Part shown: positions 12,817-27,310 of the stretch, in pieces
Position numbering within the stretch: position 1 is the first letter of the stretch
Layout of the letters: each line of letters opens with the position of its first letter
From: Crotophaga sulcirostris
Lineage: Eukaryota; Chordata; Aves; Cuculiformes; Crotophagidae
Reading direction: 5' to 3'
Length of the DNA stretch: 64,000 bases
NCBI GenBank assembly: GCA_013397455.1
Contig: VYZB01000146.1
Coordinates: 52,411-116,410, forward strand
The notes under the pieces: generated by a model
Told to the model about the DNA's origin: nothing
The model's input: the letters and a program-made list of their open reading frames with translations, nothing else
The model's database searches: none
Translations under genes and position numbers: made by a program

Positions 12817-15800
12817 AACACTATTTTATGGATATAAACAGGTAATATCTGGGTCCACTGTAATGGATAATCCATACTGACCCTCAAATATTTGAATACA
12901 ATGAATAGGTGGTAAAAATAATCAAACATATCTTGTGAAGATGAGACTTTTTGTATTTAACTTGTAGTTTGTGAGTCTTCAAGCTGCTCAAAATATTTGT
13001 TTCTCCATAGCCACAAGGGAAAGAAGTTTTTGTATTGAAAGACCTGGACTCTAGTGAGAGTATACACCCATTAATTGAGACTACAAAAGTACTGCTGGAC
13101 CTGAAATAAAATATGAAGAGTTGGAAATACACAGAGGAGTCCTTCAGCTCTGATTATCAGTCTTCTAGAAGCAAGTGAATTCATAAAATGTCTGAAATCT
13201 CAACTAATATATTGTGTAATCACTTTGCAGCAGATAAGGATTCTGGACTGGAAAAAGGATATCCCTAAATGACCCTTACAAATAAGGCCCACGAGGAGTT
13301 TCTCTCTCATTCAAGTCCAAAAGCCATAGCTGCACTGTTTTCAGTTTGTTCCCTCCCATTCCCCTGGGCCCTTCTGCTTTCTCCCAGACTGAGCTAACTT
13401 CACTATTAAGTACAGTTGCCTCTGTCCCACACTCACGTAGTTCCCTACGGCATCCAAACAGAATGGCAGAGGACTCTGGTGGGTACAGACGGCACAAAGG
13501 TCTCCATGGATTGTTTTGAAGTACATGCTTAGAAGGGAAAACAGCAGAAACAATTAGAGAGAACAAGTTATTACAAACTTCATCATTAATCACTGAGCAG
13601 CTCCAGGAATGTTGCTCTGCAGATCTTGTCACCCTAGAAACCTCCTGGAGGCACTTTGACCAAAATTCCACAAAAATTCTGGCCAAGCAGCAATATCTTG
13701 GACCTACATCCAAATCTGAAGTAAAAAAAAAAAAAAAGCTACACTTACCTCAAGTCCACTGGAATTTATAAATAGTAACAATTTCATTTTCCTTACCTAC
13801 ACCAAAGTTTTATGCTGGCTCAGTTGTCCAGGAAATTAGTCATGCATTGATTAAACCAAGGCAAATTCCCATTATAGGTGGAACCAAAAAAAGTCATAGC
13901 CATCACTCTCACAGCTGCAACCTTGTGTCCAAGGTCAGTTGGATCCAGCTCCTCCCCAAAACCTGTTAGAAGTCAGACAAATTGCCAAGAAGCTTAGAGA
14001 GAACTGATTGCTCCTCCCAGGATTGCCAAAGTCAGAGCAAGCAAGCAAGAATCAGTCACCTAGAGGGGATGGCAGGACAGGCAGGGAGCAAGGATCACTC
14101 AGATAACCTGTTTTTCTGTCTTCTTCTACTTTTCAAAAGGGACACTCATTCTGCACAGTGTAGCAGAACCAATTACACAACATGGGTTTCAAACATCTAA
14201 TTACAGTGGATGCTTCTGCCTCAGTATTGCTGGAGGGAAACATTCATGCGATGAAGCCGTAGTATCTGTGACAACAACATCATGTGCCATGTCGATCAAA
14301 TACTAGTTCATGGCTAACCTTTAGTGTCACCCTTCCTGGTAGTAATTACACTTTACAATTAAAAAAGAATCATCATCAACGCTGTGTACAAACAAAATGT
14401 TTTCATATGTAACAAGGAACTCAATAAGCAAAATACTGTAGCATTTATTAATAATTTATAACATATATTTTCAAAACGTCTATTTATTTTAAGGGCCAAA
14501 GGATGAAACTTCTGTGATAATGAATAGTCTAATCTTTCATAACTGGAACTAGGTCAACAACAAATTAAATTACCCAGCCAGAGTGAAGAAGATGAATTGC
14601 AGGAAAATTAGAAACAGTTATTAAAATAGATTTCCAACCTCTCTTGCTAACCCACCTGGAAGGGGGGGAAAAAAGGAATATCAGGGTATCAGTGTCATGA
14701 AAAGGAATTAGGCAGTGTTGTGCTGCATTCCAGCTTCTGAACTGCAGTGTTGTAAGAATCAAAGAGATAAAATTTACGCCAGGATAGTAAGATAGAGAAA
14801 CAATGGGAAAGTTATAGCAGCCAATTATGGAATTCATTCAGTATGTCTTTTATTGAAAAAATATGAGACAGATAGCTTGAAATTAATTCATGTTGGTGTC
14901 AATTCATAACAGTAAGGTCTTTTTCTCTTTTTTAGCACGTTTTTTTAAAAAAGTCAAAAAGCATTTTACTAGTTTTAGGTAGGTGTCAGATCTACTGGAA
15001 ATGAAATTCCTCTACAGGACTGCACTGCAATAGTGGGAGGGAAATTAAGTACCCTTACGCCTCAGCCACATCTTGTCAAAGTGTGGGTCAGGAAGGCAGC
15101 ACTTGGAGAGCACGGCTGCTCCTATGCTGGCATTCCCTGCAGGTAAATACAATTCATCTGTGAGGTGGAAGAAAGAGGGGGGCAAGGTCTGTCTGTGTAC
15201 TTAGTTGCTGTGCTTTACGGAGGTGTAGACACTTCACTAGAAGTGAAGCATATATGGAAGCCTCATGATACCAGGACCTGTGCATCACCAAGTAGTAAGA
15301 CACCTCATATGCTTTAAGCACTAATTATAATAGTAATAAAATGCATACCTCCAAGATGAGAAGATCAATAACAAATCTTAACAAGAATTTTTATGCAAGA
15401 AATGTTGTGAGAATCTACAAATCTGGATTTGCTCTAGTGAGAGATGATATTGCAAGACTGTCAAAAGGCTTTTCCCCATTTTGCTATGATTGTATTTTGG
15501 AAGAAAATAGCCTAATAGTAAAAATGTTCTGATTTTGACAGAGCTGCATATTTTAAAGTAATACAGCCCTGTTGCTGTTTCTCTGAAGAGCATTGTTTAT
15601 TTAGATTGTAAAGCCAATGCCTTAAATCCTAGAAATAAGGCTGCTTGTACTTTGTGATTTGGGCTTTTGGTACCTATGTCTTATGATGTTGTCTCTAATT
15701 ACATTAACATATCCTGTTGTCTCCAAGGATTCCTGTTCACGCAGTCACTGGGAAGCTTTTCAATATTCTTTTTGCCTTCCTTACTCAATGGGTGGATCCA

Positions 15801-17930
15801 GGTCTTAGATAAAATGCCTCTTCCAGATCAGGTTCTGCTTATTAAACTATTCACTTGAAGTGATGGATTGCCACTAATTTAACTACTGTATCTAAAGGCT
15901 TTCTTGTAAATAATGAGGCATTGCCTCAAAAAGATAGAAGACACAATCTCTGCGAACAAGTTGAGAGAAGGCTGCTCTACAATGTACATTAAAGTAGTGC
16001 AAGTTGGGCAAAATACAGATACCATGCATGGGCCATTTGTTGTTTTGAAGATGATTTTGAAATTCAAATGTAGTTACACTGAAAATTTGCAGTACACCTA
16101 AATAAAAATTCTTCTTCCTAAGGAGGAAGACTCAAAAGGAAGCAAATAACTTCTCCTAATGATAATATGCAGTCCCAGTGAACATTTCAAGCCTAGTCTA
16201 TCAGTAATTTACTTTTAAAAAGCAATGCTTCTCACAGTAACAGAAGCAGCAGCGGCAGGAGTCTGTGGCTTTTTTGTCGAATGAGATATTTGAGGTCAAG
16301 AGACAATGAGAAACAAGAAATAGCCTGAAGAAAGGACAATAGTTACATCCCTCTCTCCCCAGTTTGAATAAATTGGTAGCAACGAGTATTTCATCACAAG
16401 GAAACTCCCAGTCATACGACCTATTTTCATCAAATTACATGACCTACCCTTCCCCTCCCCCTAGCAAAGGAGTTTTTTTACTATTTACTCACATGTGCCT
16501 TGGCACGTGCTGAAAGTCAGTACCTCAGTGAGATCTGCTGAGATAAGTACCTCAGCTCATAAAGGCAAAACAATGCATTTTAATAGGAGCTGATAGGATT
16601 ATCCGTCTAATATCCATTTCTGGTTCTCCTATGTGATGTACGATAAGCTGCATTAAATGGTGGTTTCTCTGTATTTAGTGCTCCCAACATCAACTACAAA
16701 GATTAGGACATGCAAGAATCTGAAAATTAGGTGCACAGAAATGTAATGATAGCACCAAAAATGGGTGCTGCCGGCTGTGACTGTATTCTTTCTCTGTTTT
16801 GGTAAGAGGTTATGATGGCATCGCTCTTCTCTGCCACCATCTGGGTACATAATGGAAGGAAATGGGTGAAAGCCTTAACCTCTATCTTCTGAACAAAATT
16901 CCACAAGGAAGTCACTTATGAAAAAGGGAAAAAACACAACTAGCAAGATTTCCCAAATCTTTCTGCCACTAAGGGCAGTTTCCACAGGTAGTATCTATGA
17001 CAGAACAGTCATTCTGGAGGTGGCTGCACTGGTTGTGTTCATACCAGAACCTGTACCTTAATTTGGCTCATTTTTTCTCCTTTATGTCACCCTCCCCACA
17101 TTGTTTTCAAGATTTCCAGTGAATAACTTATGGTGGGCAATTTCACAGTGAACCTGAGAATCTAAATCACTAAATCCCCACTAATCCTGTCACTACACTG
17201 AGTCACACAGTAGCAAAAAGCTTAATTGCTGTAAATGCTAATCTTACAGGGGACAGAATTTCAGATTCTCTCTCAAAGTTTCTAGTACGAACACCTTAAA
17301 AACGAACTTGGTCATGTTTTCCAGTCTGCTCCTGTCACCCCTTGCCCCCTAAGGTCACCACTGGTAATATTAAGACTATAAAAATTCTGTTCCATTGCAG
17401 ATAGCATGAAGTGGAAAGGACTAGCAAGCCTACATGCTGCAGATACTAGATACTGAAATCCATCAAGCAACTAGCTTTACTCCTCGCTCCCATAGGGAAA
17501 AGCTAAGATGCAAAGGCAGTTTATGGTTCTACAGGTAGCTTAAAATACCTGTGAAGGCTCACAGTATAGTCATTATGATGCTAAAAAACTTCACAAAAAA
17601 TAAAACCAGATGCAATTTCTTCACCTAAAGGCACAGCACAAAACCTGACAAGAAAACTAAAGTGTATCTTCTTATTTTTCAATATTTCTGTCCTCCAAAC
17701 TCTCTGAAACAGCTATCATATTCATAGAAAACTCAAAAAGAAAATGAAGAACAAGAAGGGATTTATTCCTTTTTTTGTTTTTTTTTTGCAGGGTAACCAT
17801 TTCAAACTGTTATTAGTAAGTTGCTGATATTGCTTAAAATGTTTTATTTCTGAGATTACCATGACTCTAATCACTATAAGGAATATTAGAATTTGTATCG
17901 CTACATCACCGCAGAAGCACCAAAGAACTG
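12817..17930. other. Intergenic, nothing recognised
   Basis: Unique AT-rich sequence with a poly(A) run of 15 at about 13722. A 145-codon minus-strand open frame (13276-13713) shows no family similarity. Confidence 0.65.
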
Positions 17931-18040
17931 ACCCCATTACATAGGTGGGGTACTGAGACACAGGATAGGTAAGTGATGTGCTTAAGACCATGTAGGAAAT
18001 TGGTGGTAGGCAATTAAATCAAACCCTCCCAAGTTCCAGT
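17931..18040 (-). mobile_element. MIR-like ancient SINE remnant
   Basis: GGGGTACTGAGACACAGGAT, AAGTGATGTGCTTAAGACCA and the following GTAGG-AATTGGTGG-TAGG read like the reverse complement of the MIR/CORE-SINE core. It is heavily diverged, so the assignment rests on motif order. Confidence 0.6.
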
Positions 18041-20220
18041 TTTTTGTTCTTATAACTTAATCAGCTTTCTCTCCCAGCTGCTTCAAATCATGTCACTGCA
18101 CAGCCTTTTTCAACCACAGCCATTTTTTTCTTTTTCAGGACATATCAAAAAATACTGAGCCAATTGGTTAAAAGGGACGTAATTCAGAGGCAGGAATAAA
18201 AGCTTGTAGAAAATAAAATAGGAAAGAGTATAAGGCCAGAACTGAAAAGCAAGTGGTCTGCCATTTAACAGTGCAATAGGCAGAAAAAAAACCCCAACCA
18301 ATTTTAAACTTGCCCTGTCTCTGTCCTTGTGTAACCTGTTATACCACATTTGAATTCATAATTGTGATGCTAAGTGCTCTGTGATGGTGTCACAAAGAGT
18401 GGCCTTTTTTTTCCCTAGAAACTACTTGAAGGCTGCCCTTCTTGTTCGTATTTGAATGAGCTCGAAATCCTGAGGCAGTTTTAGCAGCACTACTTCTATT
18501 CAAGACTTTGTGCGAGTATTTTTAAGGTTTTGGCGATGTGTTTGCTGTGGGATCCTAAAGCCTTGAGTCCCTCATACTACATATTTCTACTTAAGGAAGA
18601 TCAGCAGGTTTAGATTCTTAAAACATTTTTGGGAGTGCTTAGGATAGCAATTACTTTGAAATACCTCTGAAAGGACCACAGGACATACTGTGGTTTTTCT
18701 TCTGTGCTGGACTGTAGGCAATACAATCTCAAGCTCAGCCTTGAAGGACACTGCTTGATGTCCTACTAGCATAACATTTGACTTGCAGTCATGGCTGCTG
18801 CACTTCTACAGAGGGAATTATGTGGCAAAGAGCATCTCCTCCAGGCTTGCATAGGTAGGGACTCATTAAAGGCACCTACCTCCTATCTCATCTCTAGCTG
18901 TGGGGAGTGAAAAGACAGGCTGCTTTGGAGTTTCATGACTGAAACTGTAAAGGTCTTTATAGACTGCTCATGGCTGTTCTGTTTGGTTTTGAGAGACCTG
19001 CAGCTGCTGGTCATCTCAGTGGTCAAAGGAGCAAAGGGAAGAATACTTGCTTCCCTGGATGGTCTGTACTGAGAAATTGTAGCTGTGAAAGGTCCCAGTA
19101 CAGAAACGAACAAAGTGCCAGACTGAGCTGTCTGTGTGGGTGGGCTGCGGAAGGCTTGCTCCGCATTGCAAAATTCAGCTACTGCACTGAATTTGTTGTT
19201 TCATCATCCTACTGCATGAGTCGATAGGGATGATTCTTTTTAACGGGGCTGTTTTATAATACATGAGTCAGTTTTTGCTAATGGCCATCTATTTTGCCTT
19301 TGTACGTAAACCATGGGCTATTACCCAGCACTGAATTGGCTCAGAAAAGCAATGCCCTATTTATAGAAAAATATGAGACAGTACATGCCAAATTAAGAAA
19401 AAAAAAATTTACCATTGCTTAATTTTCCTCTTTGCCTTTAACTAACGCAAAGCTTTCAAGAATACAAAAACTGAAAGGAAAAAAATGGTTATTTTTTTGT
19501 TTATTGTGTCTCAGGGACACTGAGAACTTTAGGAATTATTTTCATCTTTCACATTTGCAGACAGTGACAACGGCATCCACTTTATAGTCAAAACATTTCT
19601 GTGCCTCACAAGAGCTTCATTTCTCCTGGGAGGCAGAATCAGGTGACTGTGGCTTCTTTCCACTTCGCTTTGTTTCCTCACTCTTGGCATAGCGATAGGT
19701 GTTGTGTGAAGCACAGAAGAGCTGCAAGATGGTGGCTTGACTTTTTAAACAGGATTCTCAGTAGGGTCTGCTCTGTGGAGCATTTTTACTTTCCTAGTGA
19801 TTAGCACAGCATGAGTAGTAAGGGTTAGACGGCAAAACAAAATGACTACAAACAGCTTGAGCCTCATTATCTGATGAGAGGAGTTGCTATTATACTATGT
19901 GTTCCCATGTGGTCTGTTGATACAATTTGCTTTAATACATGTAAATAGCAACCAGCTGCCATGGGTATGATGATATCAAGTACTAAAAATACGCTAAACT
20001 GGTATTTGGACTTAGTGCTGCATACAAGAAAGGAAATCCATCTCTTGAATTAACTTTATTCTTTAAGATTGCCACAAAATTTAAAAGAATATAAAACTAT
20101 CTTTAAATAAAGTCTTCAAAGCTGTGTGAAGTCAAAGGTAATGTGAAAAGGCCACTCATTTATCTTCCCTGATCTGTGTTGTCTTCACAGAAACTGGGAC
20201 CAGACAAAAGATCAGAAGAT
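18041..20220. other. Intergenic, nothing recognised
   Basis: Unique sequence, slightly GC-richer at about 18900-19200. Short overlapping open frames on both strands only. Confidence 0.65.
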
Positions 20221-20295
20221 AGGATTTATAAGCTCTGGTCCTACATTGCTTCTTCCTACAATGTGACCTTGTACAAACCACTTAAATTCCTCGTA
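20221..20295 (+). mobile_element. MIR-like ancient SINE remnant
   Basis: TACAATGTGACCTTGTACAA followed by ACCACTTAAATTCCTC corresponds to the MIR core segment TGTGACCTTGGGCAAGTCAC and the TTAACCTC after it, in the forward direction. Confidence 0.6.
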
Positions 20296-22375
20296 AGAAG
20301 TCCTATGAAGTATTCAGCAATATTTTAACTGTTAGTAACTCTCCTTCCTAATGTCATTAAACTGTTGTGCATTTTTTTTGTTTCTATAAAATCTGATTGG
20401 AAAAAAACTCACCATCACTAATAGATACCTTTATCAGAAATATTTTTCATCCTTTACCAATATAAATTTTTCATCATCTTTGATCAAACATCTTTATTAC
20501 ATTCTTTCTGCAGCCCTTTTGCCCACAATGTACTCAGTCTTCACCTTAGTACAGCCTTGAGAAGCTGTGTCCTCTTTTTTCATTTACTAAAGTGTACATA
20601 AAGCCTCAGATCTTTGAATAGTCACCAAGAAACCTCAGTACATAGTTTTTTTTCTTTGTAACTCTTTTCAAACATACTCATTAATATACTATTAAATATG
20701 GTGGGCATCCATCAATAATTTTTTGGTGCAACATTGCTAGTGTCTATGATGGTAGATACTGACATTTTGTCTTGCTGAAATTGACTGTATAGATCTTTAG
20801 TGATTTAAACCTTTTGCTCTCTTTTCTGCAAGTCCTTTCTGTAGTGCACTGAATTCAGCCACCTCAGGAAAAGTAATGTGACAATATTCTTGCTACACTA
20901 ACAGCCTCGAAGACTACCTACAAATTTCATTAGAAATTTTGGCAGAAAAGCCAGAAATATTACAGGAAAAAAAAGACTACATTTTTAGTTATAACAATTA
21001 TATGGAAGGAACAACATTCTTATCTTCTAGTATACATACGCCAATTCTGATGCAAACATTACCTTCTCATGCAAGGCTGCCAGTTCAGATCAGAGTGAAT
21101 ACCAACCTACTGAGGGGGTGCACTACAGGAAACACTGCACTGGCACTGCTTCCATGCATTACAAACAGCAACTGGGGAATCTGATGATCAGGCAAAACTG
21201 TAAAAACCATTAAGTTTTCTCATTGCAGGACTTGGCCGTGGCACTTACTGAAAAAAAACCTATCGCTCTTGCTCTGAAAGTTGGGGTTTTTTTTTGTAAC
21301 AGCTTTACAATTGATCAGAAAGCACAGTACTGGGGCTTAACTCATTTTCTATGTCAGGCAATGAAATAGGACACAATCATTAACTGTCAGTTGACAGAAG
21401 GGTTACTGGAACAACAGCCTAACAAATGAGTCCTACATCAGGGGCCCATCTTGGCTAAAAGATGACACTTGGCCGAACAGTTTCTTGGCAAAAAGCAAAA
21501 GGAGAGAGCTGACTGATCTATTGTCATGTGAAGCTGGATTCAAACTTGTTTTCAAGAAAGGACAGCTCAAAATTTTTGGATTAACAGAGGACTTTAGTCT
21601 GGTATTAGAGTTGTCTTGGAAATTTTGGGTGTATTTCAGTTCTGTCTCTATTTTTTTTTATTTTAGTCTGTTTGCATTAAAAAAAAAGCTCAGGATGAAC
21701 CCAAGTGCAGAATCAGACCTTTGGTTGAAATTCACTGATAACAATTCTGCAACATCTTAGCTGTCACAGACCAACTCCATAAAACAGCACACATCTACTC
21801 CCCCTCCTCATTTTCTTGAAGAGATGGCCACAATTTTAGGACATTACTGAATGCAGTAAACTCTAGGTTTGTTATGCCAAAGAATTACCATGGCATTGAA
21901 TGCAAATTAATACAAATCACAAACAATATAAAGGAGCCTCGACTCAATGAAGCAATGTCTAAAACTCTCATTTTTTTTAAAAAAAGGACTTTATAGTTAA
22001 ATACTTTAGGCTTCCTTTGGTAGAGAAAAATATTTAGATTATTTCATTAATGCACATGGAAACCAGCATGCAATCCTTCAAACACCAGCTGTTTAGAGCA
22101 GTACAAGAATCAGCATAAGTTTTGAAGTCACTGCTACACATCTACAGAAGTGAGAGTCACTGATAGCTTTTAATGCAATAGTAGTCATTGCATTTCAGTT
22201 TTGCCTTTCACCTCATTACTGATTTTAAAGTCTTGATATTGAATTTGAGAGTGTAAGGTAGAAAAAAAATCTAGATCCCTATTCTAATAGGAGAATGTTG
22301 TATCCCTATCAGGAAGGAAGATGCTGTGGACAAGGAAGTGAGAAGGATCAGAAGGATGCTGCACAAAACCATGGT
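20296..22375. other. Intergenic, nothing recognised
   Basis: AT-rich unique sequence. A 91-codon plus-strand frame (21485-21760) has no recognisable similarity. Confidence 0.65.
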
Positions 22376-22725
22376 GTTAAGCCTGGAGGAGAGATGACTT
22401 TGGGGGACCTAGTAGCAGCCTTCCAGTAACTATGAGGAGGTTACTAAGACAATCTTCAAAGCAGTGCACGTCAGGAGGATGAGAAAACCAACTGAAACAC
22501 AGGTTCAGACTGGATAGAAAGAAAAACTTTTTCACTGAGGATAGCCAAGCAGTGCAATATGCTGAGGGAGATTGTGCAATCTCCATCCTTGAAGGGTTTC
22601 AAGACCTGACTAGGTAAAGCCCCAAGCAATTTGGTCTGATCTCAGTTGACCCTGCCTTGAGCAAAAGGTTGGATTAGAGACTTTCTGAGATCCCTTTCTT
22701 ATTCAATTACCTTATGATCCTGTGA
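22376..22725 (+). mobile_element. Old CR1 3' fragment, about 350 bp
   Basis: A diverged forward-oriented CR1: AGCCTGGAGGAGAGATGACT, CAGGTTCAGACTGGATAGA, GCAATCTCCATCCTTGAAGG, GGTTGGATTAGAGACTTTCTGA and a decayed end CTTATGATCCTGTGA. Many mismatches against the other copies mark it as an older insertion. Confidence 0.85.
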
Positions 22726-25700
22726 ATGGTAGAACAAATGCTATTTCATACTGGAAAAAAAATGGTAAAGAGGGAGGGAGACAGAAGGAACAAAAAGGAA
22801 GTCATGGGGATGAAGATACGGATAAGCCAAGACTGCAGCAGCTCCTAACAAAGGCAGGGGTAGAAGACTGTTCATAAAAAGGTTATTGAGAACCAAGGAT
22901 GTCGCCTGACAGATTCCGTGAACTCAGCCTAATAGTAATACTGAATCAGCACAGCTGTGTTTACAAAGCCAAAGCCTAAGGCAAAGCGTATCTTTTGGGT
23001 AAAAGGGTTTACTGACCAGTTCTGGAAGCCCATCCAAGTACCTCAAGATTACCAGTGCTTCTGGTCAGGAGGCAGATCAACACCCAGAAGTGGAAGATCA
23101 GCTGCTTGTCCTCCTGAAACCAGATGTCAGTCTTTACACAAGAACTGTTTACAACAGCAATTTACCTCTACACAGAGAAAGCACTCTAAGGCCCGACCTC
23201 CAGGTTGTTAGGTATTATATTTAGTTTGGGGCTGTGAGATGTTATCTCACAAGTTTCAATGAAATTATATGAAAATCTCAATTCTCCTTTTCCATTGTAG
23301 TTCTCTTTTTTTCTGATTGTGAAGAACAACTTGAAAACAACACAAAGATAGCAAAACCCACCCAAAATGCATAAAACCGCCTTGTTTTCTCCTAAGATTT
23401 CACTACATTTTTAACAGTCTAAAATTGTGGTTGACCTTGCTCTGTTGCTTTTGGGGGAAGAGCCAAGGGGTGGGGAGTGAATGTTGCACAATGTAGTGTT
23501 GGCATACTCCTGGTCAAATCAGAGGCTGCTGGAAATGGGCTGGAATTGTCTTGTTTGATTATTTATTTAATTGACCTCAAAGAGCAGACTGGCTTGTGAC
23601 CACATCCAGGTTGCTCACCCAGTTACTAGGAAGGCTGAAACTTTCCGCCCGTCAACTTGTTTTCAGAACGATGCAGTAAGGTAACAATTTATTTACACTA
23701 AACTCACCTGTCTAGAGGAACCAGGCTCTGTGAAGAAGCTGGGGTTTCCTTTAGCTATTAAAACGAAGACAAACCAACCTACCCAGGTAAACTACATTAC
23801 ACCAAAACCCAAATTAAACCTTATGCCTTTTATCCTCGTTTTCCCTTCTGCTTTGGGTTTGACCATGTAATACTTATTGGAGGTACTGCTCATTTACTTG
23901 AATTTCACAGAAAATCTTCTCAGTCTTTTCACACATTTAGAAATCACAGTACCCAAAAAGGTTCATATATTTTCTTTGGGACAGTTTTTATTTTATTTTT
24001 TTTGCTACAGTATTTAAATTACAAGCTTGGGTGATGGTTTCAAACACAATTATTTACTCCTTTTGCTAAAGGAAGCTAAAGTTAAATTTGTTACAAATAA
24101 TTATCAGTTCTTCTAGATGGTCTTGGTTTTACATTACAGTACAAAGTAGGCAAACGTTTTCTTAGGAGGGTAATATCCCTTCAGGTTATCAAGTGGAATA
24201 GTACCCAGTCACACAAGAATCTGGACTTCCAATCTACTTTGCTTATTTGACAGTTCAAGCTTGCACTTTATGCCCCAAAACCCTAAACATGAGTTTCCTT
24301 TTTTGTTAGACTGCTTCCTACTGTTTGTTACCAGGGCTATGCATTTTCCAAATATAAGAGCAAAGATACTGGAAAAATGTTAAAACATAGGCTGTGCCTA
24401 GATTACAAACTTTGGCTGGCATATCTGGGCTGTGGAATATCTGCTTCCTTACTGATGCTGTTTCAAAAACAAGCCTGTAGTATAGCATGGTGATGCTACA
24501 GCACAGTGCTTTTCTTGGTATAGTCTATGATGTTAGCAGTGAGGGTGCTAATGATGTAATCAAAAAGCTCATTTTGGCAGCGTATCCTGAATCTGCATCA
24601 AAAGTCTTGTTGGTTTTGCTCTATCATGAGAACCTCTTCAAAATAATTATGCTCAAAGAACAAAATGGAAGGTGGGGATTTATAGTAGAGTGCCGGGGGT
24701 GATTAAGTGCCCACAACTTCTTTGAAGGTACAGTGTCAGCTTGAAATCCAGTCATATTTTAAGAACTTACTTTTAACTACTGTCAAGTAGTAAACTATTC
24801 CCTGAATTTTCCTACCAACTACAAATGGATTTATGCTGGTGCAGTATGTTTCCCCTACAGCCAAGCAGAACAGCCATAAAGACAGTGGCAGGGAAGGAAA
24901 CAGAAGAGATAAAAACATATACACAAGGGGCTTTAAATGCACAGAAAGCAAAAAAAAGGAAAAAAAGCCTTTTTCCTCTGTCGTCTTCTTCCTTGTAACA
25001 ATCTTAGCTCTTGCTCAGTATTATTTTACCTCAAAATACTCAGACAAGAGGAATAACTGTTCAAATCAACTATTTCTTTTAGCTTGGATTTACCTGACTG
25101 TAAGACCCTAACCCCTCAGGCAGAAGCCATGTCACTAGCAATCTAAAGAGAACGGAGCATACAGAAAGGCCAACTTCAGGCCCACCCGCCGACTCTTTGG
25201 ACTTCAATGCAAAGCAAATTCTGTTACGTTGGTAGCTGCAAGTTTGATAATTGACTACAGACTATGGAAACTATTTGTACTTAACAGAATTGTCACATGA
25301 AGCAAGAATTAGTACCATCACCTTTTTACAAATGAATGCCAACAGAAATTAGATCCAAATTTAACCACTTGGTTGCAACTGAGGAGTGAACAGCTCGGAT
25401 AAGGAGCCAGGCTGCCTGTGCGTATGTGCCCCTTCCACTCCCTCAAATCCTGAGACACTTTGCAAGTGTGGTACCTTGGCATAGGTTCGGTACCTTGGCA
25501 TAGGTTTGGGAGGTTGGATAGATACTCCAGGTTACAACAGAATTGTAAGGTAGCTGAGTTACACAGAACGCCTGGTCACTCATTTTTCATTGGGCAAATT
25601 CTGGTAAAGTGGTGCCCGACCTCCTTATGATCTTCTTGTAGGCAGTTCTGCTGCTACTAGTGAGTCTTTGCACTGGGAATATAGCACAAAGCAGATATAC

Positions 25701-27220
25701 CAGGATTTGGACCACTGATTTTAAACTGAACTGCTTATTAAGAATTGCTTTCACTTTAAATAGCTTCACAGTTTTAAATAAAGTAATTATTTTAAAATAG
25801 TTCTAATTAAATGAACCTAGAAGTAGAGAATCTTTGATCTCCACATCTGATATACTTCTGAATAAATAGTTCTATATATACCTCTGGTTCTTTTTGGTGA
25901 TGAAGTGCACAAAAACTTAAAAAGATTTTTTTAACCTGAAATCAACAGTTTTCTCTTTAGGAATAAACTTAATATCCTGAAACACTCAATGCAAAGTTAT
26001 AGATATCCAAAATATATTCTAACTACATAGTCACTACAAATACATGTCTTAACTGAATGCATGCTTTTTAAATACTCTGTAAATTACCAAAAAAGAAAAT
26101 TAAGATTCTCTTTAAAAGAAAAACTAATAAATAAACAAACCCAGACTTCAAATAATAAACTGAACCAGCCAGTAACACTTTAAAATATAAAAGTGTCTTT
26201 CCTTTTCTCCTTTAGATTAGCGCAGCATTATAATACTCTGAGGATAACAAACAAAAAAATATACTAAACTACCGCTCTCAAGTTTCATTCTGAAAGCAAA
26301 AGTTTTCATTAATTTGAGCATTTTAGATTTGCTAGTTTAATATAAAGTTGCACATGAGGCTCCCTAAGCTATAAATAAACTAAGCCTCTGCAGTGAAAAC
26401 AGAAAGATAAATCATACATGCAATTTATTCTGGAAAAAAAATGTGACTTTAACTTTCACTTTAAAAACCCGTTAAGTGTAACAGTGCTTTAGGAACAATC
26501 AAGCTCACTAGAGGGACAGTTTACTTGCAAATGCCAGAAAGCATGATCATTTAATGTTATAATTGTGAGCAATATCTTGAAGATTTCATTTCATAGTATT
26601 TTACAAAATAATATTCTAAACCTGAACGCACTGCATCATACAACATGAGGAAGCAGGAAATCACAGAGTGGAGTGAAGTGGATCCCTCAAAAATGCCATT
26701 TTGTGAGGTTTAAAGGAATTGTTTCACACCAACATCTTCAGCAGGGCTAGGACATCATGCTCTATGCAAGAATGTTTGCCATATTTTGATCACAGGGTGG
26801 GCCAAAGGCCCATGTAGCTAATTCTCACCTTAACAGTCATATCAGTGATTCTCTCACATACCACACAGGGAGGGCTGAGCACCAAGTGATAGAAATACCC
26901 ATTTAAAATGACCCTTTGTTCTGATTTCAATTTGTTTAGCTGATAGAAAAAGAAAAGATTTTACAATACAGGTCTCAGAACCACAGCGCAAATAGATCCA
27001 AATGTGCTTTATCTGTGGGAACGAGTGCCCTTGGACTACTAACATGCCGTGGATCTGCAGTCAGCCTCTGTGTCTCTTCTGTTGGATCCGTCCTACTTTA
27101 CATAAGCATTCACTCACTGAGAGAGGCTGCAGCCACGCAGTTCGGTGATCCTGCGCACTCATCTGAAATTAATCAGACATGAGCCCTAATTGCAATAAAT
27201 ATTCACAGAAAAAGGCAAGG
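22726..27220. other. Intergenic or distal CNST 3' UTR, AT-rich
   Basis: Very AT-rich unique sequence with no coding signal. AATAAA-type signals on the CNST strand near 26424 and 23987-23996 would make part of this region distal 3' UTR if used. It contains the 19-nt tandem duplication at 25470. Confidence 0.5.
25470..25507. repeat. 19-nt tandem duplication, two units
   Basis: The unit GGTACCTTGGCATAGGTT plus C or T occurs at 25470-25488 and 25489-25507, identical except for the last base. This is a recent local duplication in otherwise unique sequence. Confidence 0.95.
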
Positions 27221-27310
27221 ATCATTATTCTCCATTTACAGAGGAGAAACTGAGGCACAAAGTGATTACTGTAAGTCAGTGACAAAGCTGGACAGAAAAC
27301 CCAGTTAGCT
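27221..27310 (-). mobile_element. MIR-like ancient SINE remnant
   Basis: CATTTACAGAGGAGAAACTG with AGGCACAAAGTGATTACTGT and AGTCAGTGACAAAGCTGGA is the clearest MIR core here, in reverse orientation. It lies about 780 nt past the CNST stop and may be part of a long CNST 3' UTR. Confidence 0.72.

Noticed and set aside
13276..13713. 145-codon minus-strand open frame as a gene
   Set aside because: It overlaps another open frame on the same strand, has no recognisable domain and ends without gene context.
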